DNA of 63,858 nucleotides from Streptomyces sp. PH10-H1 (GTDB lineage: Bacteria; Actinomycetota; Actinomycetes; Streptomycetales; Streptomycetaceae), in the NCBI RefSeq assembly GCF_030063355.1, contig NZ_JASISZ010000052.1:1-63858 (forward strand), in the 5' to 3' direction. This document shows, piece after piece, positions 1 through 7,898 of this stretch. Each line of letters starts with the position of its first letter. Within the stretch, counting starts at the first letter, position 1. Under the pieces are notes generated by a model. The model was not told the DNA's origin, did not search any database, and worked only from the letters and a program-made list of their open reading frames with translations. The position numbers were made by a program, and so were the translations under genes.

Positions 1-75
1 CCACCGTCAGCCGCCCTCCACCGCCCCGAACAGACAGCAGCAGACTGCCGACCAACCGCCCTCAGCACATCAAGA

Positions 76-113
76 ACTGAGCACGTTCATCCGTACGGGA
101 CTGAGCACGTTCA
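76..113. repeat. two-copy 14-bp direct repeat
   Basis: ACTGAGCACGTTCA occurs at 76-89 and again at 100-113, a 24-bp period, just before the GTG at 115. The frame of the next gene is open to the window edge, so the repeat may be coding or may be a regulatory element. Nothing else is recognisable in bases 1-114. Confidence 0.5.
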
Positions 114-114
114 C

Positions 115-711
115 GTGTACGCCGACACCCGCAGAACCGCCGGCTCAGGCCATGCCGTTCAGGCGTGGATGTCCAGATTCCATGACCAGGTCTGCGTCCA
201 TCACAGTCTCTGGATCGGACGCGCGGTCGAGAGCCCCTCCTACCAGTTCGACCTCACCGACCTGCCGGAGATCGTGCACGCACAACGACGGCACAGTCGA
301 CTGCTTCGCAAGTACGACCCCTGGCTGATCGGCGCCTGCTACCAGAACTGTTCGAAGTTCTGGCACGCTCTCGTCCAGCACCAGTACCGGATAGGCGAAC
401 GCGCCGACCGACTCCTGCGTCTATGCCCGAGAGACCGCCAGGTCCGTCCATGGGATCCCCGCCGGTATGCGGCGGTCTATCCCGAGATCGTTGAGAACAT
501 GTCCCTCTTCGCCTCTTCCTATTGGCGCGGCCTCGCGATGTCCGCGGACGACCATCAGTTCGCGCAGTTCCGGGCCGAGTTCGCACGGCGCCTCCCCCAG
601 GAGAGCCCTCTGCGAACATCAGCCCGGCCATGGTTCCTGCGACAGCTGAAGATCACTGCTCAGGAGATCCACGCCGCTGCGGAAAGAAGCCGTCTGCCCG
701 GAGTTACGTGA
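115..711 (+). CDS. hypothetical protein, possibly 5'-truncated by the window edge
   Basis: I do not recognise this 198-aa protein. It is rich in Trp, His, Tyr and Arg, has no signal peptide or membrane segment, and shows no catalytic motif I can name. The GTG at 115 has only a weak GAG upstream; an ATG at 169 is an alternative. The reading frame has no stop back to base 1, so the true start may lie outside the window and this could be the C-terminal part of a larger protein. It precedes the MerR-PP2C gene in the same direction with a 167-bp gap that holds that gene's own promoter. Confidence 0.45.
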   Translation: MYADTRRTAGSGHAVQAWMSRFHDQVCVHHSLWIGRAVESPSYQFDLTDLPEIVHAQRRHSRLLRKYDPWLIGACYQNCSKFWHALVQHQYRIGERADRLLRLCPRDRQVRPWDPRRYAAVYPEIVENMSLFASSYWRGLAMSADDHQFAQFRAEFARRLPQESPLRTSARPWFLRQLKITAQEIHAAAERSRLPGVT

Positions 712-799
712 GACGGCACCGACAAGTGCGTCTCCCCATCAATTCCGAGCGCTCAGGTCATGGCGTCCCAGCGCCCGGACTGAGCGACGGGACACATGG

Positions 800-830
800 T
801 TGACCTTCACCTTGGGGGAAGCCACAGCAT
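800..830 (+). promoter_or_regulatory. candidate MerR-type promoter with 19-bp spacer
   Basis: TTGACC at 800-805 is a good -35 and CAGCAT at 825-830 a weak -10; the spacer is exactly 19 bp, as in MerR-controlled promoters. A dyad (CTTCACC TTG GGGGAAG, 805-821, one mismatch in 7-bp arms) fills the spacer, where MerR regulators bind. The downstream gene has a MerR domain, so autoregulation is the simple inference. Confidence 0.45.
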
Positions 831-878
831 CGATGGGGCCGGGCGACCTGCCCGGCAAGAGGAGGGAAGGAACGGGCA

Positions 879-1958
879 ATGGGGCTGCTGACCATCGGGG
901 CTTTCGCGAAGGCGTCCCGACTGTCGCCGAAGGCGCTGCGTCTTTACGACGAACTCGGACTACTGCCCCCCGCTCGCGTCGACCCCACGACCGGCTACCG
1001 CCTTTATGCCCCGGAGCAACTGGAGCGGGCCCGGCTTGTGGCCTGGCTCCGCCGACTCGGCATGCCGCTGGCCCGCATCCAGGAAGTCTGTGAGCTGGCA
1101 GCACCTGCCGCGGCGCGAGAGGTCCGCGCGTTCTGGGCCGAGGTCGAGGCCGACACCGCCGCCCGGCGGGACCTGGCTACCTTCCTCATCGACCACCTGT
1201 CCTGGAAGGACCCCACCATGTCCCCGACCACCAAGCCCATGGGAATCCGTTACGCCGCGCTGTCCGACGCCGGCCTGGTCCGCGAAAGCAACCAGGACAC
1301 GGCCTACGCCGGATCCCGCCTGCTTGCCGTCGCCGACGGCTTCGGAACCGGCGGAGCCCCCGCCAGCGCAGCCGCCATCAACGTGCTCAAGCGACTCGAA
1401 ACCGACACCATCCCGGCAGGAAACCTGCTCAACGTCCTCCAAGACACCATCGAACAGGCCAACCAGGCCGTCCACGACATCGCCGTATCCGGCCCGGCCC
1501 GGCAAGAAGTGGGCACGACACTCACCGCGATGCTCTGGACCGGATCACAGCTGGCACTGGTGCATGTCGGCGACTCACGGGCCTACCTCCTGCGCGACGG
1601 CGAGTTCTTCCAGATCACACACGACCACACTCTGGTGCAGTCGATGGTCGACGACGGACGCCTCAGCCCGGACGAAGCCACCTCCCACCCCCAGCGATCA
1701 CTGCTGATCCGGGCCCTGGCCGCAGGAACCGAAGTTACCGCCGACATGCGCCTGCACGACGCCCATCCCGGAGATCGCTACCTGCTCTGCTCCGACGGCC
1801 TGTCCACCGTCGTGCCGGGCGAGGAGGTCCATCGGGTGATCTCCACAATCGCCGACCCCGACCAGGCGGTCCGCGCACTCATCGCCTTGGCCAACAGCTC
1901 CGGCGGCCCCGACAACATCAGCTGCGTGGTCGCCGACGTGCTGGAGCTCCAGCAGTAG
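879..1958 (+). CDS. MerR DNA-binding domain fused to a PP2C serine/threonine phosphatase
   Basis: A 359-aa fusion. Residues 1-72 form a MerR winged helix (start TIGAFAKASRLSPKALRLYDELGLL, split by helix-turn-helix, then TGYRLY); a short helix follows to about 108. Residues 121-357 are a complete PP2C domain: RESNQD at 135-140, VADGFGTGG, VGDSRAYLLR, LLCSDGLS and GGPDNISCVV carry the metal-binding aspartates. PP2C enzymes dephosphorylate Ser/Thr with Mn or Mg. The expected MerR C-terminal effector domain is replaced by the phosphatase, so phosphatase state or substrate may control DNA binding (inference). The ATG at 879 follows GAGGAGGGAAGG. A promoter with a 19-bp spacer and central dyad lies upstream, and a 58-aa gene follows 10 bp downstream. 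Confidence 0.88.
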   Translation: MGLLTIGAFAKASRLSPKALRLYDELGLLPPARVDPTTGYRLYAPEQLERARLVAWLRRLGMPLARIQEVCELAAPAAAREVRAFWAEVEADTAARRDLATFLIDHLSWKDPTMSPTTKPMGIRYAALSDAGLVRESNQDTAYAGSRLLAVADGFGTGGAPASAAAINVLKRLETDTIPAGNLLNVLQDTIEQANQAVHDIAVSGPARQEVGTTLTAMLWTGSQLALVHVGDSRAYLLRDGEFFQITHDHTLVQSMVDDGRLSPDEATSHPQRSLLIRALAAGTEVTADMRLHDAHPGDRYLLCSDGLSTVVPGEEVHRVISTIADPDQAVRALIALANSSGGPDNISCVVADVLELQQ

Positions 1959-1968
1959 GAGCGACTGC

Positions 1969-2145
1969 ATGCATATCGACATGATCATCGAGTTGTCCCG
2001 GCTCCGCTCCGAGGAACTCATACGCGAAACCGCCGAATACCGACTCGCCCGCCAGGCCAGGAAGACCAAACCGGATCTCCAAGCCACCGCAGCCGGCGCG
2101 CCGCGACCGACTCGCATGCGCCTGCTGGCCTGGCTCCGGGGGTGA
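1969..2145 (+). CDS. 58-aa small protein downstream of the MerR-PP2C fusion
   Basis: An ATG at 1969 follows AGGAG at good spacing, overlapping the end of the fusion gene, and opens a 58-codon frame beginning MHIDMIIELSRLRSEELIRE and ending RLLAWLRG. The N-terminal half is predicted helical and charged (RLRSEELIRETAEYRLARQ); there is no signal peptide. The 10-bp gap to the phosphatase gene suggests cotranscription and a functional link, perhaps as partner or substrate. I know no family for it. Confidence 0.6.
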   Translation: MHIDMIIELSRLRSEELIRETAEYRLARQARKTKPDLQATAAGAPRPTRMRLLAWLRG

Positions 2146-2156
2146 AACGCCACATT

Positions 2157-2209
2157 GCCTACGGTTGAGCGGGACACCGGCCATCAACCTGTCCCACTCA
2201 ACCGTAGGC
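2157..2209. terminator. 20-bp inverted repeat between convergent genes (bidirectional terminator candidate)
   Basis: Arms 2157-2176 (GCCTACGGTTGAGCGGGACA) and 2190-2209 are inverted copies with one mismatch, around a 13-nt loop. It lies between the 58-aa gene and the convergent sigma-factor gene, the place for a shared terminator, though no U-run follows. The length of the arms also fits the end of a mobile element, but no partner end is visible. Confidence 0.55.
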
Positions 2210-2240
2210 ACCACAGGTCACAGCCCCGCCCTACCCACAC

Positions 2241-3557
2241 TTATCTGGGACAGGACACCGGGCGCTCCCCGTCGCCCGCCGTCCCGCGCGCACAGTCGGC
2301 GGCCCGCTGTTCCAGCAGGGTGCGCTCGCGGGCGTTGCGGGTGAGGGAGGCGGCTCGGGTGAACTCCCGCTGGGCCTCGGCGAACCGGCCGAGGCGGGCG
2401 AGGAGGTCGCCGCGGACGGTCGGCAGGAGGTGATAGCCGGCGAGGGACGGCTCGGACGTCAGGGTGTCGACGAGTTCCAGGCCGGCGGCGGGGCCGTGCG
2501 CCATGGCCAGCGCGACCGCGCGGTTCAGTTCCACGACCGGGGACGGGGCGCGGGCGGCGAGCGCCTCATAGAGCCCGGCGATGGACTTCCAGTCCGTCTC
2601 CTGCGGTGTGAGGGCGCGCGCGTGGCTGGCGGCGATCGCGGCCTGCAGCGCGTAGGGGCCGGGCGGGCCGCCGAGCACGGCGGCGCGTTCGAGGGCCGCG
2701 AACCCGCGGCGGATGAGCAGCAGGTCCCAGCGGGAACGGTCCTGTTCGAGCAGCAGTACGGGCTCGCCCGCCGGTCCCGTCCTGGCCGCCGACCGCGACG
2801 CCTGGATCTCCATGAGGGCGACGAGACCGTGCGCCTCGGGTTCCTTCGGCATGAGAGCGGCCAGGACCCGGCCGAGCCGCAGCGCCTCCTCGCAGAGCGC
2901 GGGGCGCATCAGGTCGTCACCGGTGGTGGCCGAGTAGCCCTCGTTGAACACGAGGTAGATGACTTCGAGGACGGACGACAGCCGGTCGGCCAGTTCGGAC
3001 CCCTCCGGGACCTCGAAGGGGACGTGCGCCTCGGCGAGGGTCTTCTTGGCCCGCACGATCCGCTGGGCGACGGTCGGCTCGGCCACCAGGAACGCGCGCG
3101 CGATCTCCTCGGTCTTGAGACCGCCCAGGAGGCGGAGCGTGAGCGCGACGCGTGCCTCGGTGGACAGCACCGGATGGCAGGCGGTGAACACCAGCCGCAG
3201 CAGATCGTCCTCGATGTCGCCGTCGAGAACGGCCTCGACGTCCGCCGCCTCACCGTGCCCCGCGGTCTCCAGCTCATGGCCGAGCACGTCGATCTTCCGT
3301 GCGAGCCGCTCGTTGCGGCGCAGGAAGTCGATCGCGCGGTGTTTGGCGGTGGCCATGAGCCAGGCGCCCGGGTTGTCCGGGACACCCGACTCGGGCCACT
3401 TCTCGAGTGCGGCGACGAGTGCGTCCTGCGCCAGCTCTTCGGCGAGGCCGATGTCGCGCACCAGCCGTACGAGGCCGGCGATGAGCCTCGCCGACTCGAT
3501 CCTCCATACCGCCTCGATCGCGCGGTGGGCGTCGGGACGACCGCTGGGTACCGTCAT
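2241..3557 (-). CDS. ECF42-type RNA polymerase sigma factor with TPR-like C-terminal extension
   Basis: A 438-aa sigma-70 family protein, about twice the length of a simple ECF sigma. Region 2 is at about 20-90 (AEELAQDALVAALEKWP, AWLMATAKHRAIDFLRR), region 4 at about 125-185 (LTLRLLGGLKTEEIARAF), and the remainder is the helical DUF6596/TPR-like extension of the ECF42 group (COG4941). It lies 76 bp downstream of a DGPF (YCII) gene in the same direction, the typical ECF42 context; members of this group are thought to drive DGPF gene expression and to need the C-terminal extension. No anti-sigma gene is adjacent. The ATG at 3557 has a weak ribosome site. Confidence 0.9.
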   Translation of the reverse strand: MTVPSGRPDAHRAIEAVWRIESARLIAGLVRLVRDIGLAEELAQDALVAALEKWPESGVPDNPGAWLMATAKHRAIDFLRRNERLARKIDVLGHELETAGHGEAADVEAVLDGDIEDDLLRLVFTACHPVLSTEARVALTLRLLGGLKTEEIARAFLVAEPTVAQRIVRAKKTLAEAHVPFEVPEGSELADRLSSVLEVIYLVFNEGYSATTGDDLMRPALCEEALRLGRVLAALMPKEPEAHGLVALMEIQASRSAARTGPAGEPVLLLEQDRSRWDLLLIRRGFAALERAAVLGGPPGPYALQAAIAASHARALTPQETDWKSIAGLYEALAARAPSPVVELNRAVALAMAHGPAAGLELVDTLTSEPSLAGYHLLPTVRGDLLARLGRFAEAQREFTRAASLTRNARERTLLEQRAADCARGTAGDGERPVSCPR

Positions 3558-3633
3558 GGCGACCCATCAGAGCACCCTCATCCGCGCGACGGCAACCTGC
3601 CCGGGGAGGAGCGGCGTGGAGTGCGGACCGGGG

Positions 3634-3987
3634 TCAGTCGTTCGGGCCCTCGATCTGGCGGATCTCCGACTCGATCTCCCACTCGTCCCCGTGGATCCGC
3701 AGGAAGCGCGACGCCCACTCCAGCGCCTCCTCCTCGGACTTCGCCTGGATCATCGCGTAGCCGCCGATGACTTCCTTCGCCTCGGTGAAGGGGCCGTCGA
3801 TCACGGTCAGCTTCCCGCCGGAGAGCCGGATGCGGGTGCCTTCCGAGGTCGGCCGGAGGCCTCCGGTGTCGAGGAGCACGCCGGCCTTCGTCATGTCCTC
3901 GATGAGCTTGCCCATGTCGGCCATCAACTGCTCGCTGGGGACGACGTCCGTGTTCTCCTGGACCCTCAGCATCATCATGTAGCGCAT
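3634..3987 (-). CDS. YCII/DGPF-domain protein, partner of the ECF42 sigma factor
   Basis: A 117-aa protein beginning MRYMMMLRV and containing the family signature IDGPFTEAKE followed by GGYAMIQAKSEEEA. The start at 3987 is chosen because AAGGAG precedes it and the ferredoxin-like domain starts here; an in-frame extension to 4164 has no conserved sequence. The reaction of DGPF proteins is unknown. It is the upstream gene of the pair with the sigma factor and is divergent from soxR. Confidence 0.88.
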   Translation of the reverse strand: MRYMMMLRVQENTDVVPSEQLMADMGKLIEDMTKAGVLLDTGGLRPTSEGTRIRLSGGKLTVIDGPFTEAKEVIGGYAMIQAKSEEEALEWASRFLRIHGDEWEIESEIRQIEGPND

Positions 3988-4184
3988 CTCGATGGCTCCT
4001 TCTCGTGCTGTGCCTGTCCTGCTGAACCCTGCTCTTACTGATGCGTCGAACGGGAGACGGCCGGATCGACACGTCGCGGAGATTTTCTTTCCGGAGTTCG
4101 GGACGGGTCCAGGACGGGACCGGGCGAGGTCCCGGGCCGGGCCCATAGTTAAACAATGGTTCACATCGCGCTACTGTGGCCGGT

Positions 4185-4640
4185 ATGACCCAACTCCCCT
4201 GGAACGCCAAGGAAGCCAGCGTCGGCGAGCTGTCCGACCGTAGCGGCGTCCCCCCGTCCGCGTTGCGCTTCTATGAGCGCGAGGGGCTCATCCGCAGCCG
4301 GCGCACCTCCGGGAACCAGCGCCGCTACAGCCGTGACACGCTGCGCCGGGTCGCGTTCATCCGCGTCTCGCAGCGGGTCGGCATCCCGCTCGCGCGGATC
4401 CGTGACGTGCTCGGCCTGCTGCCGGAAGGACGTACGCCCACCCGCGCGGACTGGGCGAACGTGTCGGAACGCTGGCGCGACGACCTCAACAGCCGCATCG
4501 CCCAGCTGGAGCAGCTGCGCGACCACCTCACCGACTGCATCGGCTGCGGCTGCCTGTCGATCGACAAGTGCCATCTGGCCAACCCCCACGACGCCCTCGG
4601 CGAGCAGGGACCGGGCCCGCGCCGGCTGCTCGGCGCCTGA
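4185..4640 (+). CDS. soxR: SoxR redox-sensing MerR-family regulator
   Basis: A 151-aa protein with a MerR N-terminus (VGELSDRSGVPPSALRFYE), a dimerisation helix at about 80-115, and the [2Fe-2S] cluster motif CIGCGCLSIDKC (C-x2-C-x-C-x5-C) near 122-133. SoxR activates target promoters when its cluster is oxidised; in Streptomyces it responds to redox-active metabolites. No clear Shine-Dalgarno precedes either the ATG at 4185 or the in-frame GTG at 4176, so a leaderless or near-leaderless message is possible. An AT-rich patch (4147-4165, GTTAAAC..GTTCAC) between it and the divergent DGPF gene is a candidate control site. The stop codon opens a tandem array. Confidence 0.93.
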   Translation: MTQLPWNAKEASVGELSDRSGVPPSALRFYEREGLIRSRRTSGNQRRYSRDTLRRVAFIRVSQRVGIPLARIRDVLGLLPEGRTPTRADWANVSERWRDDLNSRIAQLEQLRDHLTDCIGCGCLSIDKCHLANPHDALGEQGPGPRRLLGA

Positions 4641-4691
4641 TCACCCGAAACGCCTGAAACCCGAAACGCCTGGACACCCGAACGTCTGAAC
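4635..4691. repeat. stop-codon-anchored tandem array at the soxR 3' end
   Basis: Units 4635-4651, 4652-4667 and 4668-4683 follow the pattern GCCTGAnnACCCGAAAC (17, 16, 16 bp), with a fourth partial unit to 4691. The first six bases are the last sense codon and TGA stop of soxR, so the array looks like tandem duplication of the gene's end. Confidence 0.75.
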
Positions 4692-4781
4692 TTCCCCAGG
4701 GGACACCGACGCATGCGGACAGTACCTGACCGCATGGCTTTCTAGAGTCGGGGCATCGAAACCGAACGAAAGGTGGTCGTC

Positions 4782-5326
4782 ATGCCGACACTGGTAGCCA
4801 TGGAGACGGGCGAGCGGGAATCCCTGCTGACGTTCCTGGAGGCGCAGCGCGGCGGCCTGCGCCGGGGGCCGTCCTGGGCCTGACCGACGAGCAGGCCGCG
4901 TCCCGGCCGAGCGCGAGCGAGCTGTCGCCCAGCGGGCTGATCAAGCACGCGCTGCGCTGCGAGGACGGGTGGATCCAGACCACCCTGATGGGGCGGCCGC
5001 CGGCCGTGAAGCGCGACGAGTCGAACTGGGGCGAGGACTTCCGGCTGGTCGGGGACGAGACCGTGGCCGGGGTGCTGGAGGCGTACGAGGCGGTGGCCCG
5101 GCAGACCGAGGAGACCATCCGCGGCCTGTCCGACCTGGAGGTGAGCGTGGCGCTGCCGGAGGCCCCGTGGTTCCCGCCCGGCATGAAGGTCAGCGCGCGC
5201 TGGATCCTGCTGCACGTCATCGAGGAGGCGGCACGGCACGCCGGGCACGCGGACATCATCCGCGAGTCGCTGGACGGGAAGACGTCGTACGCGCTGATCG
5301 CCGAGGAGCGCGGCAAGGCGTTCTGA
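4782..5326 (+). pseudogene. DinB-family protein with a -1 frameshift in a G run
   Basis: An ATG at 4782 behind GAAAGGTGG opens MPTLVAMETGERESLLTFL and runs to a TGA at 4881. The frame offset by -1 continues from codon 4868 as AVLGLTDEQAASRPSASEL through KHALRCEDGW and ends with an intact DinB-like helical core (ILLHVIEEAARHAGHADI, metal-ligand histidines present). The break falls in the G5 run 4864-4868; one extra G would restore a 182-aa reading frame. DinB-like proteins are metal-dependent, mostly thiol transferases or uncharacterised. This is either a real frameshift, a single-base sequencing error, or, less likely, slippage. Confidence 0.8.
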
Positions 5327-5406
5327 CGGCGATCAGCGCGTGGGCGTACGCGTACGTATGACACGGGTACGTGTACGACGCGGGGTACCCCCGTACGGCG
5401 CGGGTC

Positions 5407-6441
5407 TCAGCGCGCGGCGGTCAGCTCCGCCGCGACGAGCTCCGCGACCTGTACGGCGTTGAGCGCCGCGCCCTTGCGGAGGTTGTCGCTGGAGCAGAAG
5501 AGGGCGAGGCCGTTGTCCACGGTCTCGTCCCGGCGGATCCGGCCCACGAAGGTCGGGTCCTGGCCGGCCGCCTGCAGCGGGGTGGGGATCTCGGAGCGCT
5601 CGACGCCGGGGGCGGCGGCCAGCAGCTCGTAGGCGCGCTCGACGCTGATCGGCCGCTCGAAGCGCACATTGACCTGCAGCGAGTGGCCGGTGAAGACCGG
5701 GACGCGCACACAGGTGCCCGACACCTTCAGATCCGGGATCTCCAGGATCTTGCGGCTCTCGTTGCGGAGCTTCTGCTCCTCGTCGGTCTCGAAGCTGCCG
5801 TCGTCGACGATCGAGCCGGCCAGCGGCAGCACGTTGAAGGCGATCGGGCGGGCGTAGACGCCCGGCTCCGGCAGCTCCACGTTCTCGCCGCCGAAGGCGA
5901 GCGCGGCGGCCCGGTCGGCGATCTTGCAGATCTGGCCGTCGAGCTCCGCGACACCGGCCACGCCGGAGCCGGAGACCGCCTGGTAGGTGGTGGCGATCAG
6001 GGCGGTCAGGCCCGCCTCGTCGTGCAGCGGCCGCAGGACCGGCATGACGGCCATCGTCGTGCAGTTCGGGTTGGCGATGATGCCCTTGGGGCGGTCCGCG
6101 ATCGCGTGCGGGTTGACCTCGGAGACGACCAGCGGGACCTCGGGGTCGAGACGCCAGGCGGAGGAGTTGTCGATGACGACCGCACCGGCCGCGGCGACCT
6201 TGGGCGCCAGCGCCTTGGAGGCGGCGCCGCCCGCCGAGAACAGGACGATGTCCAGCCCGGTGTAGTCGGCCGTGGCGGCGTCCTCGATCACGATCTCGCC
6301 GCCCTGCCATGGCAGCGTGCCGCCGGCCGAGCGGGCCGATGCGAACAGCCGCAGCTCCTTCACCGGGAAGTCGCGCTCGGCGAGCACCTTGCGCATGACC
6401 CCGCCCACCTGGCCGGTCGCTCCGACGATTCCGATCCTCAT
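5407..6441 (-). CDS. asd: aspartate-semialdehyde dehydrogenase
   Basis: A 344-aa enzyme that reduces aspartyl phosphate to aspartate semialdehyde with NADPH, feeding lysine/diaminopimelate, threonine and methionine synthesis. The Rossmann motif GIVGATGQVG is at 4-13, the catalytic cysteine is C127 in NPNCTT, and the proton-relay histidine is H253 in TGHSLQV. Length is normal. Its ATG overlaps the stop of the dapA-like gene by 4 bp (ATGA), so the two are translationally coupled. Linkage to dapA rather than to an aspartokinase suggests this may be a second asd copy (inference). Confidence 0.95.
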   Translation of the reverse strand: MRIGIVGATGQVGGVMRKVLAERDFPVKELRLFASARSAGGTLPWQGGEIVIEDAATADYTGLDIVLFSAGGAASKALAPKVAAAGAVVIDNSSAWRLDPEVPLVVSEVNPHAIADRPKGIIANPNCTTMAVMPVLRPLHDEAGLTALIATTYQAVSGSGVAGVAELDGQICKIADRAAALAFGGENVELPEPGVYARPIAFNVLPLAGSIVDDGSFETDEEQKLRNESRKILEIPDLKVSGTCVRVPVFTGHSLQVNVRFERPISVERAYELLAAAPGVERSEIPTPLQAAGQDPTFVGRIRRDETVDNGLALFCSSDNLRKGAALNAVQVAELVAAELTAAR

Positions 6442-7334
6442 GACGCCTCTCCGATCAATGCAGTGGTACGGACCCGAGTATCCCCCGCCGCGACGAGTGC
6501 CCGGAGGGCCGTCTCAAGCGCTGGGCGGCCCGCGGGCAGCAGCGGAAGGCGGACGCCGGGGTCGGGGATGCTGCCCCGCGCGTGCAGCGCGGCCTTGATG
6601 ACGGTCGGGTTCGGCTCAGTGAACAGCGCCGCCGCGAGGGCGGCCAGCCGGTGGCCCAGCGCGCGATCGCCGGTCCCGGCCAGCTCCACCCAGCGGTCGG
6701 TGGCCAGGTGCGCGGAGGCGAGTACGCCGCCGGCCGCGCCGAGGGCGAGCATCGCGGGCGCGAAGACGTCATCGCCCGCGAGGACCGCGAAACCGGGCAG
6801 ATCGGCGCCCAGCAGCGCCACCGTGTCCTGGTCGATGCCCCCGACCGCGTGCTTCACCCCGACGACGCCGGGGATCGCGGCCAGCCGCAGCAGCGTCTCG
6901 ATGCCGAGGGTCTGCCCGGTTCGGTACGGGATGTTGTAGACGATCAACGGCACCGGGCTCTCCGCCGCCAGCGCCTCGAAGTGCGCGACCACACCGGCCT
7001 CGGAGGGCCGGGTGAAGTACGGCACGGGGACGAGCGCGGCATCCGCCTCGGCCCCGCTCAGCTCGAGCGCCGTACGGCGGGTGTCGTTCGACCCAGCCCC
7101 GACCGTGAAGTGCGCCTCCCGCTCCCGGCACACCCGGCGGACGGTCCTGGCCACGGCCCGCCGTTCCGCCTCGTCCAGGGTGGCCGCCTCGGCGGTGGTA
7201 CCGAGCGCCACGAGCCCGACCGCCCCGTCGTCCAGCACCCGGTGCGCGAGGTGCTCCAGCGCATCGGCGGCGATGGTCCCGTCCGCACCGAACGGTGTGA
7301 TCAGCGGTACATGAATGCCTGCGGGGATGCCCAT
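6438..7334 (-). CDS. dapA: 4-hydroxy-tetrahydrodipicolinate synthase family protein
   Basis: A 298-aa class I aldolase-like barrel. The Schiff-base lysine is in GVVGVKHA, the catalytic tyrosine in YNIPYRTG, and the pyruvate-binding loop reads ALGTTAEAAT where most DapA proteins have GTTGEA. The family condenses pyruvate with aspartate semialdehyde, the product of the next gene, so dapA is the likely role, though DapA-like aldolases with other substrates look similar. The ATG at 7334 is preceded by GAGG; a TTG at 7358 is a less likely start. It is first in a two-gene unit with asd. Confidence 0.85.
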   Translation of the reverse strand: MGIPAGIHVPLITPFGADGTIAADALEHLAHRVLDDGAVGLVALGTTAEAATLDEAERRAVARTVRRVCREREAHFTVGAGSNDTRRTALELSGAEADAALVPVPYFTRPSEAGVVAHFEALAAESPVPLIVYNIPYRTGQTLGIETLLRLAAIPGVVGVKHAVGGIDQDTVALLGADLPGFAVLAGDDVFAPAMLALGAAGGVLASAHLATDRWVELAGTGDRALGHRLAALAAALFTEPNPTVIKAALHARGSIPDPGVRLPLLPAGRPALETALRALVAAGDTRVRTTALIGEAS

Positions 7335-7381
7335 GCCACCGATCCTCACGGACGGCAACCGTAAAGGTCCAGTTAATAAAT

Positions 7382-7409
7382 CTTCACCTGAAGCCTTAGC
7401 ATCGCTAAG
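7382..7409. promoter_or_regulatory. two adjacent dyads in the dapA/GNAT divergent promoter region
   Basis: CTTCACCTGAAG (7382-7393) and CTTAGC ATC GCTAAG (7395-7409) are perfect palindromes 1 bp apart, in the 153-bp gap between the divergent dapA-like and GNAT genes. Their position suits a repressor or activator site; the regulator is unknown. Confidence 0.4.
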
Positions 7410-7487
7410 CCCCCGGTCGGATCGCCCGCTTACGACAGGTCGTTAATCCCTCGACACCCCGGGCCGGCCCCTGGCAGCCTGCCCGCC

Positions 7488-7898
7488 ATGTATGAGATCT
7501 CCACGGACCCGGCCCGCCTCGATGCCGCCCGCATCCACCACTGGCTCTCCACCGACGCCTACTGGGCCCTGGGCCGCACCCGCGAGAAGCAGGACCAGGC
7601 CATCGCCGGATCCCTTAACTTCGGCCTCTACGACACCGCTTCCGGCAGCCAGCTCGCCTACGCCCGCGTCGTCACCGACCACACCACCTTCGCCTGGCTC
7701 TGCGACGTCTACGTCGACCCCGCCGCGCGCGGCAAGGGCCTCGGCACCACCCTCGTCACCGCCGTCCGCGACCACCTCGCCCCTTGCGGCATCCGGCGCA
7801 TCCTCCTCGCCACCGCGGACGCGCACGGTGTCTACGCGAAGATCGGCTTCGAGCCGCTCAGCGAACCGTCGAAGTGGATGGCGCTCGGGTTGCAGTGA
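7488..7898 (+). CDS. GNAT-family N-acetyltransferase
   Basis: A 136-aa single GNAT domain that would transfer acetyl from acetyl-CoA to an amine. Motif A reads VYVDPAARGKGLGTTLV (the R/Q-x-x-G-x-G/A acetyl-CoA loop) and the C-terminal strand has HGVYAKIGFEPL. Substrate unknown. The start ATG directly precedes YEISTDPARLDA. Its last 41 bp overlap the end of the convergent phosphotransferase gene, so both C-termini share DNA. Confidence 0.88.
   Translation: MYEISTDPARLDAARIHHWLSTDAYWALGRTREKQDQAIAGSLNFGLYDTASGSQLAYARVVTDHTTFAWLCDVYVDPAARGKGLGTTLVTAVRDHLAPCGIRRILLATADAHGVYAKIGFEPLSEPSKWMALGLQ

Noticed and set aside
2430..3770. Long open frame on the plus strand opposite the ECF42 sigma gene
   Set aside because: It is the mirror of a strong sigma-factor sequence; its composition is the usual Gly/Arg-rich high-GC shadow and it shows no domain.
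5336..5400. Cluster of GTAC tetramers between DinB and asd genes
   Set aside because: Frequent GTACG in a GC-rich gap, with no consistent period or hairpin; probably compositional.
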